Assembly (NCBI GenBank): GCA_030431455.1
Contig: JAUIJE010000003.1
Span: forward strand, 638,360 to 702,359
Direction of reading: 5' to 3'
Source: a bacterium
Lineage (GTDB): Bacteria > Myxococcota > UBA727 > JAUIJE01
Length of the DNA: 64,000 nt
The number at the start of each line of letters is the position of its first letter. Position 1 is the stretch's first letter. Positions 1 through 9,670 of this stretch are shown piece by piece. The position numbers and the translations under genes were made by a program. A model generated the notes under the pieces. It worked only from the letters and a program-made list of their open reading frames with translations. It did not search any database and had not been told where the DNA came from.

Positions 1-1
1 A

Positions 2-319
2 GCCGGGCCGATCTTCTTCAAGCTCATGGTGATCAAGGGCCCCTACGACTACTTAGAAGAGAACCAAAAACGCCTGGTGCGCGCCTACGCCGGCATCGAG
101 CCCGACGCCAAGACCGTGCTCGACAAAAAGGGCAACAACACCTTCGTCGACACCCACCACGCGGTGGCCGCGGTCCTCGAGGAGGAGCTGCGCCGGCTGG
201 AGACCGAGCGGCTTCTGGCCAAGCAGGTGCACGACGAATACCGCAAGCGGCTAAGCGGGGAGATCGCCGAAGACCCCAAGAAGTTCATGACCGAGCCCGA
301 CGCCAAATCCGCCGGCTGA
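2..319 (+). CDS. C-terminal part of an unidentified protein
   Basis: The open frame runs in from the left edge of the window. An ATG lies at 26, but the codons before it are also open and no ribosome binding site precedes it, so the true start is probably outside. The visible 105 or so residues are hydrophilic and strongly charged, with a likely helical or coiled-coil stretch rich in Glu, Arg and Leu (about residues 60-90) and no membrane segment. The stop is 3 bases before the next start, which suggests an operon with the membrane protein that follows. I do not recognise the family. Confidence 0.6.
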   Translation, partial: AGPIFFKLMVIKGPYDYLEENQKRLVRAYAGIEPDAKTVLDKKGNNTFVDTHHAVAAVLEEELRRLETERLLAKQVHDEYRKRLSGEIAEDPKKFMTEPDAKSAG

Positions 320-322
320 CCC

Positions 323-1120
323 GTGGACGACGTCGCCTCCCTCGCCGGGCTCGACCCGCGTTTATTGCGCCGGGTGCCGCCGCGCGCCCAGGCCGCCTAT
401 GCGCGGCAGGCCTGGCTGGGCCTTTTGAGCGCGGCCCTCGCGGGGGTGAGCATCGCCTACGCCGCGGTGCTCGCCGCGGTGGGGCCGGCGAGCACGTTGC
501 TCATCGGCCTGTTCGCGTTCCTGTTCGTGTTCAACCTCGTGCGCCTGCACCACGGGGGCGGCGGTCGGCCCATCGAGGGGGAATGGGACGACATCGACAC
601 CTGGCGGCCTTCGCTTTGGCCGACCTTGGTGCTCCTGGTGCTCGGGGCGCTGATGATGCAGGGACTTTGTCTCTTGGCCATGCGCCCTTTCTTGCTTTCC
701 TGGCTTCCGCGCCACCTGCACGAAAACGGGCTCCTCGCGCACGCCCACGAAGCCTGGCGCCATCCCGCGCTGATGGGTGCATGTACATTGGGGTTTGCGC
801 TGCTGTTCGCCGCCTTCGCGTGGGGCAAGTACTTCATGCTCTCCGCGGTGCGCGCCTACGAACGGCAGCGTTGGGCCCTGGGCCGGGCCATCGTCGACCG
901 CCTCAGCGCGGTCAACGACGAGCTCATCGTGGCCGCGCTCGCGGCCGAGCCCGGCTTTGCCGGCGAGGTCACCCACCACTTCGCCAACCCGCCGTACAAC
1001 ACCCACCGGGTGCTGTTCGGCGTCGACGAGGGCCAGGTGGAAAAGACGGGGCTGCGTTTTTTGCCCCCGTCCCACGGGGCCCTGCCCCCCTGGCCGTCCA
1101 CGTCCTCGCGGCGGCGGTGA
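323..1120 (+). CDS. Multi-pass membrane protein of unknown function
   Basis: A GTG start, 3 bases after the previous stop, gives 265 residues. Hydrophobic segments near residues 30-52, 55-75, 92-118 and 148-170 predict four inner-membrane helices, with a Gly/His-rich loop after the second pair. The C-terminal 90 residues are soluble. No catalytic motif is visible and I cannot name the family; it broadly resembles DUF4407-type membrane proteins, but that is a guess. It is probably co-transcribed with the upstream truncated gene. One codon run (GCA TGT ACA TTG near 779-790) uses codons rare in this genome and coincides with a copy of the dispersed 13-base motif. Confidence 0.65.
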   Translation: MDDVASLAGLDPRLLRRVPPRAQAAYARQAWLGLLSAALAGVSIAYAAVLAAVGPASTLLIGLFAFLFVFNLVRLHHGGGGRPIEGEWDDIDTWRPSLWPTLVLLVLGALMMQGLCLLAMRPFLLSWLPRHLHENGLLAHAHEAWRHPALMGACTLGFALLFAAFAWGKYFMLSAVRAYERQRWALGRAIVDRLSAVNDELIVAALAAEPGFAGEVTHHFANPPYNTHRVLFGVDEGQVEKTGLRFLPPSHGALPPWPSTSSRRR

Positions 1121-1181
1121 TCGCGCCCGGGGGTTGACCGCCGACGTGGTTGGGGCATCGTGGCCGTCCACGGAGGTCGCC

Positions 1182-1433
1182 ATGTCCGATGAGAATGTCC
1201 AAGAAGAACTCGCCCGCCTGCGCGCCGAGAACGAAAAGCTCAAGCAACAAGCCAAGTCCGCGCCCAAGGACATCAGCTTCAAGGTCAGCCAAAAGGGCGC
1301 GGTGTCGGTGTACGGCATGGGCCGGTTCCCGGTGACGCTCTACAAAGAGCAGTGGGAAAAGCTGCTCGCGCGCAAGGATGATCTGCTGCAATTCATCCAG
1401 GACAACGCCGCCGACCTGAAGACCAAAGAGTGA
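1182..1433 (+). CDS. Small conserved-looking coiled-coil protein
   Basis: The gene encodes 83 residues. The ATG at 1182 follows a GGAGG-like sequence (cggaggtcgcc), which fixes this start although the frame is open further upstream. The N-terminal third is a Glu/Leu/Lys helix (EELARLRAENEKLKQQ), followed by a short beta-type region with KVSQKGAVSVYGMGRFPVT and a C-terminal helix. From memory, proteins with this SQKGA..VYG.GRFPVTLY pattern are small uncharacterised proteins in myxobacteria-like genomes; their function is unknown to me. It lies 61 bases after the membrane protein gene. Confidence 0.7.
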   Translation: MSDENVQEELARLRAENEKLKQQAKSAPKDISFKVSQKGAVSVYGMGRFPVTLYKEQWEKLLARKDDLLQFIQDNAADLKTKE

Positions 1434-1650
1434 CCAGGGGGTGACGGTGCCACCCCGGGGTGGCGGCGCGTCCGGTGGTTGTCCCGGACGCACGGCATGG
1501 GGGGTGCGGCGCAACGTTCGCGCCGCGAAAAACTTTTCTCGCGATGTCGTCACATTGTGCCCGGGCCCACCGACCACGTGCTCGTCGAGAAATCGAGAGA
1601 TACGCGCCGGGCTTGATGCGCTATTCCGTCCACACCAGGGAGGACGAGGA

Positions 1651-2193
1651 ATGCGTACAAGCCAAAAAACCGCTCTGCTCTTGGGCACGGTGATGACGTT
1701 GTCGATCGGGGTGATGGGGTGCCGATCGGTGGCGCGCACCTGCAGCGGCTGCTGCGTGTCCGGCTACAAAGACACGGTGGCCGGGGTCGAAGAAGGCTGG
1801 GTCGGGGGGCGCGAGCGGGGCGCGAGCCTCGATGGTGCGATCGTGGTGTTCTCGTTCGAAGATTTTGCCGAGTACGCCGACCTGCAGGTGGAGAAGGTCG
1901 CGGTGAGCACCCACGGGTCGTTCGGCACCGAGGTGACCCTGGTCATTGACAATGTAGCTGAAGAGCCGCTGCGGATGGCGGACGTGGAGCTCGTGGCCCT
2001 CGACGCGGAGCGTTTTGCGCTCGACACCGATCCCAAACGGACCGAGACCACGGTGCCGCCCAAGGCCAAACAACGCCTGAAGTTCAGGGTCAAGGCCGCG
2101 CCCAAAGACATCGGCACGATCCGGGTGTGGGAACACGAGATCAAGATCGTGGAGTCCATGCGCCAACACGCGGTGCCGACCCAGCCCTTCTAA
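1651..2193 (+). CDS. Putative lipoprotein
   Basis: The gene encodes 180 residues from an ATG preceded by GGGAGGACGAGGA. The N-terminus is a typical signal peptide ending in a lipobox (GVMGC, Cys at about residue 24), so lipid attachment and envelope location are expected. The mature part has a short Cys cluster (CSGCC) and then a beta-rich domain with sequence like an immunoglobulin-type or DUF1573-type fold (alternating hydrophobics, VTLVIDN, PPKAKQRLKFRV). No enzymatic motif is seen. The codons GAC AAT GTA GCT GAA at 1949-1963 are rare here and overlap a dispersed-motif site. Confidence 0.7.
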   Translation: MRTSQKTALLLGTVMTLSIGVMGCRSVARTCSGCCVSGYKDTVAGVEEGWVGGRERGASLDGAIVVFSFEDFAEYADLQVEKVAVSTHGSFGTEVTLVIDNVAEEPLRMADVELVALDAERFALDTDPKRTETTVPPKAKQRLKFRVKAAPKDIGTIRVWEHEIKIVESMRQHAVPTQPF

Positions 2194-2281
2194 CCCGACC
2201 GGCGGGGCGGCCGGCGATGCAGTAGCCTTCGGGAATGGTCCGCGCGCGCGAGCGGTTCGGCCCCCAGCGAAGGACGACGAC

Positions 2282-5101
2282 GTGACCCCCCGGACCCGCA
2301 ACCAAGCACGGTGGATGGTCGGCCTCCTCGCCCTCGGCGCCGGGGCCTGCGACCGCGAGACCGTCACCCCCACCACGGTGGACCTCCGGGTCGAGCCCCC
2401 GGCCCTCGCCTTCGCCGACACCGTGGTGGGCGGGCAAAGGGAAGCGTCGGTGGTGCTGGAGAACCGCGGCACCCGCGCCGCGGAGGGGACCATCGAGCTT
2501 TCCAGTGACGCCTTTCGGTTGGTGCAGTCCAGCGCGGGGTTCACCCTGGATGCGGGCGATGCACAAACATGGGTGGTTCGGTTCGTGCCGTTGGTGGACG
2601 GCGACCACGAAGCGACGTTGCGTTTTTTGGCCGCGGACGCGACGGGTCCGGAGGTGGACGTGGCCCTCACCGGGCGGGGCGTCCCGGTTCCATTTTGTGA
2701 CGACCAGAACGAATGCACCGACGATGTGTACGACATCGAGAACGAACGCTGCGCGTTTGTGTTTCACCAGCGCAGCTGCACCACCGACAACGCCTGCCTG
2801 GTGAACCCCAGCTGCCACCTCGGCATCTGTGTCGGGGAACCGCGCGCCTGTCCCGACGCCGCCAGCCCCTGCCAGGAATCGGTCTGCCTTCCCGACGCGG
2901 GCTGCATCGAACGCGACATCCCGGCCTTCTGCGACGACGGCGACCCTTGCACGGACGATGTCTGCACCGTCACCGGCTGCGCCCACCCCGCCGCCGACAA
3001 CGGGACGGTCTGCCGGGAGGCCGAGGGGTGCACGTCCTTTGGCATCTGCCAACAAGGTGACTGCATCGACATTCCCGTGCCCGATGGCGCGCCTTGCGAC
3101 GACGGCGCGTTCTGCACCACCGACGCCTGCCAAGGCGGGGTCTGCGTGGGCACCTACGTGCCGGGCGAGCCCACCATCGCTGACGAGATCCACCAGCCGA
3201 TGGGCGACATCCGGTTCGTCAGCGAGCTGGGGGACGCGGCGGTGCTGGTGGCGAGCCGCAACGACCCTGACCACTTGCTGTCCACCTCGGTGTTGCGGCG
3301 GACAAGCACGGGGACGTGGGAACGGGTGACGGTCGAAGGCCTGTCGGGGTCCAAGTGGATGCGGGCGGTGCCCATCAGCGACGAGCTTCTGCTCTTGGTC
3401 GCGCCCGACGAGCTTGGGGTGTTCGTGTTCGACCCCGCCGCGCTGGCGGTCACCGAGGTGGGGCGCCACCCGTTTGATTTCCCCGACCAGCAGATCGACG
3501 GGGTCGCCGCCGGCGTCGCCTACGGGCGCACCTTCGACAACGAGCCGGCGGGCTTCGCCGTCGACCTGCTGGGCCAATGGGGCGGCGCGGTGGCCTCCGA
3601 TTTTGTGGGCGGGACCTACGTGCACGACACCGGGCTGCGCTTCCGCGCGTGGTTCAATGAGGTCGAGGTGTGGAACCTGCTCAACCCCCACGCCCCCACG
3701 GTCACGGTGTTCGACGCCGCCACCGTGGGCGTGACCTCACCGGCGGTGTGGGCGGGGAGCCGGGCGGCGGGGTTTTTTGATCCCGCCGGCCAACCGACAA
3801 TCTGGCTGTTCGACCCCAGCGATTGGACCGTCGAGGAGATCGCCGCCCCGGTGGAGGTCGCCGCGGTCGAGGTCTCGGGCACGCGCATCTACGTCGCCGG
3901 CTACGACGCGTTGGCGGGCGAGGTGTGGGCCCGGGACCTGGCCGATGTCAGCCCCACGTGGATGCGGGTGGCCGAACACGTGCGGCCACCCTTCGCGATC
4001 TTGGGCCACCGTTTGCTGTGGGAGGACGGTGCACAGGCATTGGGCGCGCGGCTCCGGCCCCTCGATGGCGGCCAGGTCTTTTTACACGGCCTCCTCGGCG
4101 TGCCCCACGCCTCGACCACGCGGCTGTTGCTCACCACGAGGCGCCAGGCAGAGCGGCGGTCGCTGTCCGCCCTGGACCAGCTCACCCACCAGAGCTTCCT
4201 GCCGCTGTGGGGCGAGCTCGGCATGGTGACGTTTCCGGGTCCAGGCGGGGTGGCTCCGGTCCACCCCGCCCAGGGCGCGGCCTGGCTCGAAGACGACGAG
4301 GACACAATGGTTGTGCACCTCTCCGAGCAAGCCGCGCCCACCGGGGTCGGCTGGTTCGCGTTTCCCAGTGACGATGACTGGGCGCCCGGGCAGCGGTCGT
4401 GCTCGAGCACGGCGTCGGGCGCGCTTTGTGTGTACAAAAGCGCGCAGACGGATGAGATCCGGCTCGCCCGGTTTGACGTCCCGGTGTTCGCCGGTGACCA
4501 GATCGGGCTGCAGGACCCAGACCCGGTTCCGCCCACCTACGACCTCAGCCTCGGCGTACAAGGTTCGCCTGGCGTGCAGCCCGGGACGCGCCCGGTCTCC
4601 GCGCTGGCCCAACACCAGGACCGGGGCGCCCTGGCGGTGCGGACGGACGCGGGGACGACCCGGGTGGTGGTGTTCGAGCCGCTTGTGTCCACGCCGGCAT
4701 TTGTGGAGAGCTTCGACCTCCTGGGCGACACCCCCATCGGCATCGCTCTTGACGAGGAGTCCGTGGCCGTGTTGTCGCGGTCGCTGGGCGCGCTCACGCT
4801 GTCCGTCCGCGCGTTGATGGACGGCAACCCCGAGGATTTTGACCTCGGCCCCGTGCTGCAGGACGCGTCGCTCGACGTGCTGGCGAACGCCACGGTGCTG
4901 GGCTACCAGGACCGGCTCTTGGCGCTCGGGCTCGACGACGCCCTGGTGTACCTCGACGTCTCGTCGGGCGCGGTCGAGCTCGCGTACATCCTGCCCCTGC
5001 CCGGCCACGTGGCGCACAGCACCCAGAGCGGGGGGCCCGTCTACCTCACCACCGAGAACAACGCTCTGCTCGACATCCGGCCCCCCTGCCCGGGGCCGTG
5101 A
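2282..5101 (+). CDS. Large Cys-rich lipoprotein with Ig-like and propeller-like regions
   Basis: The gene encodes 939 residues from a GTG start. A signal peptide ends in GAGAC, giving a likely lipoprotein Cys near residue 23. Residues about 30-145 resemble the abnormal-spindle/choice-of-anchor-D Ig-like fold. Residues about 145-290 are a Cys-rich array with repeated C.DG..CT.D.C patterns, like the Myxococcus Cys-rich repeat. The remaining 640 residues are beta-rich with regular Trp/Gly-containing strands, consistent with a propeller. I infer a surface or periplasmic binding protein; no enzyme motif was found. It converges with the next gene, with only 4 bases between the stops. Confidence 0.75.
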   Translation: MTPRTRNQARWMVGLLALGAGACDRETVTPTTVDLRVEPPALAFADTVVGGQREASVVLENRGTRAAEGTIELSSDAFRLVQSSAGFTLDAGDAQTWVVRFVPLVDGDHEATLRFLAADATGPEVDVALTGRGVPVPFCDDQNECTDDVYDIENERCAFVFHQRSCTTDNACLVNPSCHLGICVGEPRACPDAASPCQESVCLPDAGCIERDIPAFCDDGDPCTDDVCTVTGCAHPAADNGTVCREAEGCTSFGICQQGDCIDIPVPDGAPCDDGAFCTTDACQGGVCVGTYVPGEPTIADEIHQPMGDIRFVSELGDAAVLVASRNDPDHLLSTSVLRRTSTGTWERVTVEGLSGSKWMRAVPISDELLLLVAPDELGVFVFDPAALAVTEVGRHPFDFPDQQIDGVAAGVAYGRTFDNEPAGFAVDLLGQWGGAVASDFVGGTYVHDTGLRFRAWFNEVEVWNLLNPHAPTVTVFDAATVGVTSPAVWAGSRAAGFFDPAGQPTIWLFDPSDWTVEEIAAPVEVAAVEVSGTRIYVAGYDALAGEVWARDLADVSPTWMRVAEHVRPPFAILGHRLLWEDGAQALGARLRPLDGGQVFLHGLLGVPHASTTRLLLTTRRQAERRSLSALDQLTHQSFLPLWGELGMVTFPGPGGVAPVHPAQGAAWLEDDEDTMVVHLSEQAAPTGVGWFAFPSDDDWAPGQRSCSSTASGALCVYKSAQTDEIRLARFDVPVFAGDQIGLQDPDPVPPTYDLSLGVQGSPGVQPGTRPVSALAQHQDRGALAVRTDAGTTRVVVFEPLVSTPAFVESFDLLGDTPIGIALDEESVAVLSRSLGALTLSVRALMDGNPEDFDLGPVLQDASLDVLANATVLGYQDRLLALGLDDALVYLDVSSGAVELAYILPLPGHVAHSTQSGGPVYLTTENNALLDIRPPCPGP

Positions 5102-5105
5102 CCGA

Positions 5106-6578
5106 TCAGCCCCGGCGGGGCACCGGCACCGCCGCTTGTTCCTGCACAACCTGCTCGGGCACCACCGCGCGCTCGTCCGGCGGGGGCAAGGCGCGTTGGG
5201 CGCGGTGGGCCGCCTGTTCGGCCCGCAGGGTGTCGAGCAACAGGATGATCTCGCCCTCGTCGTCCACGTCGAGCTCGCCGCCGAGATCGTCGATCATCTC
5301 GCGCAACGCGTCGTCGATGTCGTCGAGCTTGAGCACCTCTTCGGTGGTGCGCATCTGGTTGGCGGCGGCGAGCAGGTCGCGCACCCGCACGTGGGGCGCG
5401 TCGGTCTCGAAGGCGGCGTGAAAGATGCGTTTGCGGATGTTGTGCTGGTGTTGCCGCCGGTTGCGCACCAGGTTGGCCCCCGCCCGGCCGACGGGAATCG
5501 CGAAGAACAAGAGCGAGAACACAAAGGGAACAATGCCAAGCCCCCACCCGAGCCCGGTGGCGGCCGCGCCGAGCACGCCCCCGAACGCGGAGATGCCGAT
5601 GCCGCTCATCATCAGGTTGAAGGTGTTGAGCGCGCCGATGGCGAAGTTGCGCGAACCGGTGTTGCCGGTCTGCTCGTAGGGGGGCTCGTACTCGTCCCAA
5701 TAGTGGACAATCGGCTCGTCCTGTTCGCGGCCGGCGGACTCGAGCAGCCGGGGGAACGTGGCCTGCAACGTGCCCTGCTCATCGAAGGTCACCTCCCCGT
5801 CGAACTCGCCGACAAACCGCGCGAAGAAACTCTCCGCCTCCTTTCGTGAATAGCCAGACAGGCCCTGCACGTCGGAGATGGTGAGCCGGCCGAGACTCTC
5901 CCGCACGAAGGAGATGACCTCTCGGGTCTGGGCCCCCTCGTCGAAGGGCGCGCGCTCGGGGCCAAAGATGAAGTCGTAGACCGAGGCGACAAAACTCTTG
6001 GCTTCCGTCGACGTGGACTGGGGTTTGCGCTTCTTTTTCCACGCGGACGCTTTGGGCTCGTACCGGCGGTGGGCGTAGCCATGGTGGTCGGTGCTGATGG
6101 CCACGAAGGTCGAGTGGGTGACAAAGTCGGCGAAGATCGAGCCCAGCAACCGCACAAACGCTTCGATGCCCGCGGTCGCGCCCACGTCTTCCTCCGCCGC
6201 GACCGAGATGGCGATGAGGGCGATGAGGATGATCAACGAAAACACGATGACGTAGCCGACCAACATCACCGCGGTCCAGGCTTTGAAAAAGACGGTGAAG
6301 CCTTTCCACAGCGCGCCGCCCGCCTTGCGCAACCAGTACGACCACGGCCGCTTGCCCCGGGGCACGAGCTTTTTGCCGAAGTCGTAGACCAGGCTGCCGT
6401 CCTCGCGCACGTCGAGCCGGGCCTCGAAGGCCTGGAGCGCGTCGCGCATGCACAGGTCCACGGTGCTCGCGGGCAGCGCGGTGGCGGCGGCCACGTCAGA
6501 CTCGGTGACCGGCTTTTTCGCCGCGGCCAGGGCCCGCTCCACTTTTTCAAAATCGGCGACGTCGGCGCGCAATGACAT
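5106..6578 (-). CDS. Membrane protein of unknown function
   Basis: The gene encodes 490 residues if it starts at the ATG at 6578 (MSLRADVADFEKVERAL). The frame is open to 6704, but the upstream part is Arg/Pro-rich and looks non-coding. The N-terminal 80 residues resemble a winged-helix-like segment. One long hydrophobic stretch follows (about residues 105-125, with VGYVIVFSLIILIALIAIS), then a charged cytoplasmic-type region (170-300). A second Gly-rich hydrophobic pair (about residues 335-390) precedes an acidic C-terminus. I do not recognise the family. A dispersed-motif-like CAATGACA sits on its start codon. Confidence 0.65.
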   Translation of the reverse strand: MSLRADVADFEKVERALAAAKKPVTESDVAAATALPASTVDLCMRDALQAFEARLDVREDGSLVYDFGKKLVPRGKRPWSYWLRKAGGALWKGFTVFFKAWTAVMLVGYVIVFSLIILIALIAISVAAEEDVGATAGIEAFVRLLGSIFADFVTHSTFVAISTDHHGYAHRRYEPKASAWKKKRKPQSTSTEAKSFVASVYDFIFGPERAPFDEGAQTREVISFVRESLGRLTISDVQGLSGYSRKEAESFFARFVGEFDGEVTFDEQGTLQATFPRLLESAGREQDEPIVHYWDEYEPPYEQTGNTGSRNFAIGALNTFNLMMSGIGISAFGGVLGAAATGLGWGLGIVPFVFSLLFFAIPVGRAGANLVRNRRQHQHNIRKRIFHAAFETDAPHVRVRDLLAAANQMRTTEEVLKLDDIDDALREMIDDLGGELDVDDEGEIILLLDTLRAEQAAHRAQRALPPPDERAVVPEQVVQEQAAVPVPRRG

Positions 6579-6975
6579 GCCGCTCAATCTAGGCCCGGCG
6601 CGGGGCCGCGACCAGGTGGGGCGTGGCGAACCCTTCCGGAGAGAAAAACCGTTTGTTTTTAAGAGGTTACGGGATCTTCCCCGAGGGCCCGCCCCCACCG
6701 CCACCGCAGCCCCCCGCCGGACAAACCCGTCCGGCCCCTCGCCCGGTGCGAGTGACGCTGCTGTGTTGGCACCGACCGCTCCGCCTCCGGCGCGGGGAGC
6801 GATCGACCCTCTACAGGAAGTCCGGGACCGGGCCCTTGGGGTTGCGGTGATCCAGATTTACCGTTCAATTTCATTTGGTTACAGAACTGACACAGTGTTC
6901 TATCCCGTGCGCGACCCCCGACCCGGTGCGCCGATATCTCACATGTCCGACACAAAACCACACACAGAGAGAGAC
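6579..6975. other. Divergent intergenic region with an AT-richer island
   Basis: This gap of about 400 bases separates two divergent genes. Most of it is GC-rich with no credible frame of its own. Bases 6850-6900 are clearly AT-richer than their surroundings and contain a small dyad, ACTG-ACA-CAGT, at about 6887-6897. A promoter and operator for one or both genes probably lie here, but no hexamer pair is convincing. Confidence 0.4.
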
Positions 6976-8178
6976 ATGCCCACCATCCACGCCACCCGCG
7001 CCACCTCCGCCCCCCGCACCACCAGCGCCATCCCCACGCCGCGGGTGAGCATCGTTTGTTACAACGACGCGCTCCCCGAAATCTGCACCCGCGTCAGCGT
7101 CGACAGCACCGTCGCCACCACCCTCACCGCCGCGGCCACCGACCCGGCCTACATCGAAGTCGACGGCTACGAGCAAGGCGCGGCCATCGAGCTCATCAAC
7201 AAATCGCAAAAGCCCAACGCGTCGTTCGCCCACGACAAGGTGACGATCAAACCCGATCACATCATCCCCAAGCCCGACGGCACCTTCAAAGCCATCGTGC
7301 TGCTCGACAGCGACGAGATGAAAGCCGCGGGCATCGCCCCCGGTGACCTGGTCAAGCTGCGCCAGACCGTGGGGGCCCAGTCGTCCCTCCCCACCGACTA
7401 CGTGCTCGTCGACCCCGACCTCGACCGCCTGCCCGACGCTGAAGCCGTGCACCGCACGTTGTGGCGCACCAGCTCCTACGCCGGCACCCGCACCACCAGC
7501 TCCAGCCGCATCATCAACAACAGCAGCGGCCGCTTCCGCGAGACCACCACCACGACCTCGACCAGCACCCGCCACGACAGCATCGGCTTCCGCGCCCACA
7601 CCGTGCGGTTCGGGGTGGAGACCCGCAACGGGATGCTGCCGGCCAAGCCCCTCGACGACGTGCGGTCCGATGCGCGCTTTTTGCTCGAAGGCTTGGTGGG
7701 CAACTACGAACACATGGCCGCTTCCTACGACGAAGCGCTGCGCGACGGCTTGTCCCAATATGGCAGCCAAGCGGTGGACACCAGCCGCCCCACCATCGAC
7801 TACAGCCGCTTGGCCCTGAAGAAGTCCGGCGACACCTTCACCGTGGTCGCGGACGAGGCCCTGGAGCCGCAAACCGAGTTCATCCTCGTCAACATCCGCA
7901 CCAAACAAAAAGTCTCGGTGAAGGTGGACGACACCTCCGCGTCCCTCGACCTCCCCGCGGGCACCCTGCCCGGCGACGACATCGCGCTCTACCTCGCCCA
8001 GGACGAGGACCGGGCCCACACCCGCAAAGACCGGACCTTCCTCCGCAACCTGATGCGGGTCGGCAACGGCGCGCTGGAAGAGATCCCTTGGGATCTCGAA
8101 GAGGGCAGCGACTACAAGACGGTCAAGCACTTCGCCGACCGCCTCGTCGAGACCCTCGATCTTCCCGGGGCCAAATAG
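6976..8178 (+). CDS. Unknown protein with duplicated beta domains
   Basis: The gene encodes 400 residues from the ATG at 6976, which follows GAGAGAG; an alternative ATG lies 33 bases upstream at 6943. The N-terminal half (about 1-150) and the C-terminal part (about 280-360) both look beta-rich and share a pattern of a conserved-length strand, an acidic loop and a phrase of the LPAGTLPGDDIALY or IAPGDLVKLR type, suggesting two related Ig-like or carbohydrate-binding-like domains. A Ser/Thr-rich linker (about 180-215) lies between them. There is no signal peptide. The stop is 3 bases from the stop of the convergent regulator gene. Function is unknown. Confidence 0.65.
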   Translation: MPTIHATRATSAPRTTSAIPTPRVSIVCYNDALPEICTRVSVDSTVATTLTAAATDPAYIEVDGYEQGAAIELINKSQKPNASFAHDKVTIKPDHIIPKPDGTFKAIVLLDSDEMKAAGIAPGDLVKLRQTVGAQSSLPTDYVLVDPDLDRLPDAEAVHRTLWRTSSYAGTRTTSSSRIINNSSGRFRETTTTTSTSTRHDSIGFRAHTVRFGVETRNGMLPAKPLDDVRSDARFLLEGLVGNYEHMAASYDEALRDGLSQYGSQAVDTSRPTIDYSRLALKKSGDTFTVVADEALEPQTEFILVNIRTKQKVSVKVDDTSASLDLPAGTLPGDDIALYLAQDEDRAHTRKDRTFLRNLMRVGNGALEEIPWDLEEGSDYKTVKHFADRLVETLDLPGAK

Positions 8179-8181
8179 GGG

Positions 8182-9657
8182 CTAGCCAGCGGCGCGGCGG
8201 CTGTTCGCCATCGCCGCCACCGCCTGGTCGAGCTCAGCCTCGGTCCCGGCGGCAAAGCCCATGCGCAGGTGTGGTTGGGCCCGGCCATCGAATGCATAGC
8301 GGCGCCCCGCGGTGAGCCAGACCCCGCGGGCGAGGATCGCTGCTTGCCACCGGTCGGCGTCGAGGCCGTGTACGGTGAGCCACAACGCCATGCCCCCGTG
8401 GGGCGCGGTGAAACCGACCTCGTCCGGCAATATGGTGGATAGCCGGTGCACCAGGTGGTCGCGCCGGGCCCGGTAGGCACGGCGGGCGCGGCCGACGTGG
8501 CGCATGAGCTCGCCCTCTTCGATGAGTTCGGCCACCGCCGCTTCCATGACCTGATCGCCCTGGCGGTCGACGAGGGTGCGGTGGGCCACGAGCCGGTCCA
8601 CCACCGCCCGGGGCGCCACCACGTAGCCGATGCGCACCCCGGGCGCGAACACCTTGCTCAAGGTGCCGACGTACACCACCTGCCCCCGCGCGTCTTCGCT
8701 GGCCAAGGGCAGCACCGGGCGCCCCTCATAGTGAAACTCGTGGTCGTAGTCGTCCTCGATGATGGCGACCCCTTGTTGGGCCGCCCAGTCGAGCAACTGC
8801 AGCCGACGGCCTTGGCTCATCACGCAGGTGGTGGGGAACTGGTGGTGCGGGGTCACGTACACCGCCCGCACCGGACGCTTCTGGTGCAGAGCGATGAGGG
8901 CGTCGACGTCCAGGCCGGCGGCATCGATGGCCACGGGGAGAAGCTCCGCCCCGGTCTGGCGCAGGGCGTCCCAGGCGGGTGAATAGCCAAGGCGTTCCAC
9001 CGCGACCCGATCGCCGGGCCGGAGCAGGGCGCGGCCGATGAGATACAGTCCCATTTGGCTGCCCCGGGTGATGAGCAGCTCGTCGTCGGCCGCGACCACC
9101 GCGCGGGTGCGGGCGAGCAGGCGACAGAGGGCCGCGCGCAGCCGGGGCTCGCCCCGGGCCTCGCCATAGGACAGCAGGGCGGGGCCGCGGGCCTTCAGCA
9201 CCCGGCGCACCGCGCGGGAGAGCTCGGCGGTGGCGAGCAGGCGGGCGTCGGGCAAGCCGCCGCCGAGGTGGAGGGCGCCCGCGGGAGGGTCCCGACGAGA
9301 CAAGACCGGCGGAGGGCCGAGGGAGAAGGCGGGCGCGGCCGGGCGTTTGCCCGGGGCGGGGACCGCGGGGAGGGCCGCGGGCAGGTCGTCGGCCACAAAC
9401 GTGCCGCGTTTTTCGGCGGTGACGATCCAGCCCTGGGCGATGAGCTCGTCGTAGGCGGCCAGCGCGGTGTTGCGGTGGACCCCGGCCTGGGCCGCGAGGG
9501 CCCGCGACGAGGGCAGGCGGTCGCCGGGGGCGAGGCGACCTCGGCGAATGTCGAGGGCGATGGCGTCGGCGAGCCGCCGGTAGACGGGGACGTCGAGTCC
9601 GGGGTTCGCGGTGTCGAGGGGGAGCGGCCAGGCGTGTTCGGTCTCGGGGGATTTCAT
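8182..9657 (-). CDS. MocR/PdxR-type regulator (GntR helix-turn-helix plus aminotransferase domain)
   Basis: The gene encodes 491 residues. Residues about 20-95 are a GntR winged helix (VYRRLADAIALDIRRGRL, LPSSRALAAQAGVHRNT). The rest is a fold-type-I aminotransferase domain with the expected DDYDHEF and GTLSKVFAPGVRIGY motifs; the Lys in the latter is the predicted pyridoxal-phosphate ligand. The family senses PLP or amino-acid-linked ligands and usually acts on a divergent neighbour. Here the divergent gene encodes a pyridoxamine-oxidase-like/acetyltransferase fusion, so that gene is the likely target. The intergenic region carries a hexamer tandem repeat, which is unusual for an operator region. 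Confidence 0.9.
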   Translation of the reverse strand: MKSPETEHAWPLPLDTANPGLDVPVYRRLADAIALDIRRGRLAPGDRLPSSRALAAQAGVHRNTALAAYDELIAQGWIVTAEKRGTFVADDLPAALPAVPAPGKRPAAPAFSLGPPPVLSRRDPPAGALHLGGGLPDARLLATAELSRAVRRVLKARGPALLSYGEARGEPRLRAALCRLLARTRAVVAADDELLITRGSQMGLYLIGRALLRPGDRVAVERLGYSPAWDALRQTGAELLPVAIDAAGLDVDALIALHQKRPVRAVYVTPHHQFPTTCVMSQGRRLQLLDWAAQQGVAIIEDDYDHEFHYEGRPVLPLASEDARGQVVYVGTLSKVFAPGVRIGYVVAPRAVVDRLVAHRTLVDRQGDQVMEAAVAELIEEGELMRHVGRARRAYRARRDHLVHRLSTILPDEVGFTAPHGGMALWLTVHGLDADRWQAAILARGVWLTAGRRYAFDGRAQPHLRMGFAAGTEAELDQAVAAMANSRRAAG

Positions 9658-9670
9658 GGCGAGCGGTGCG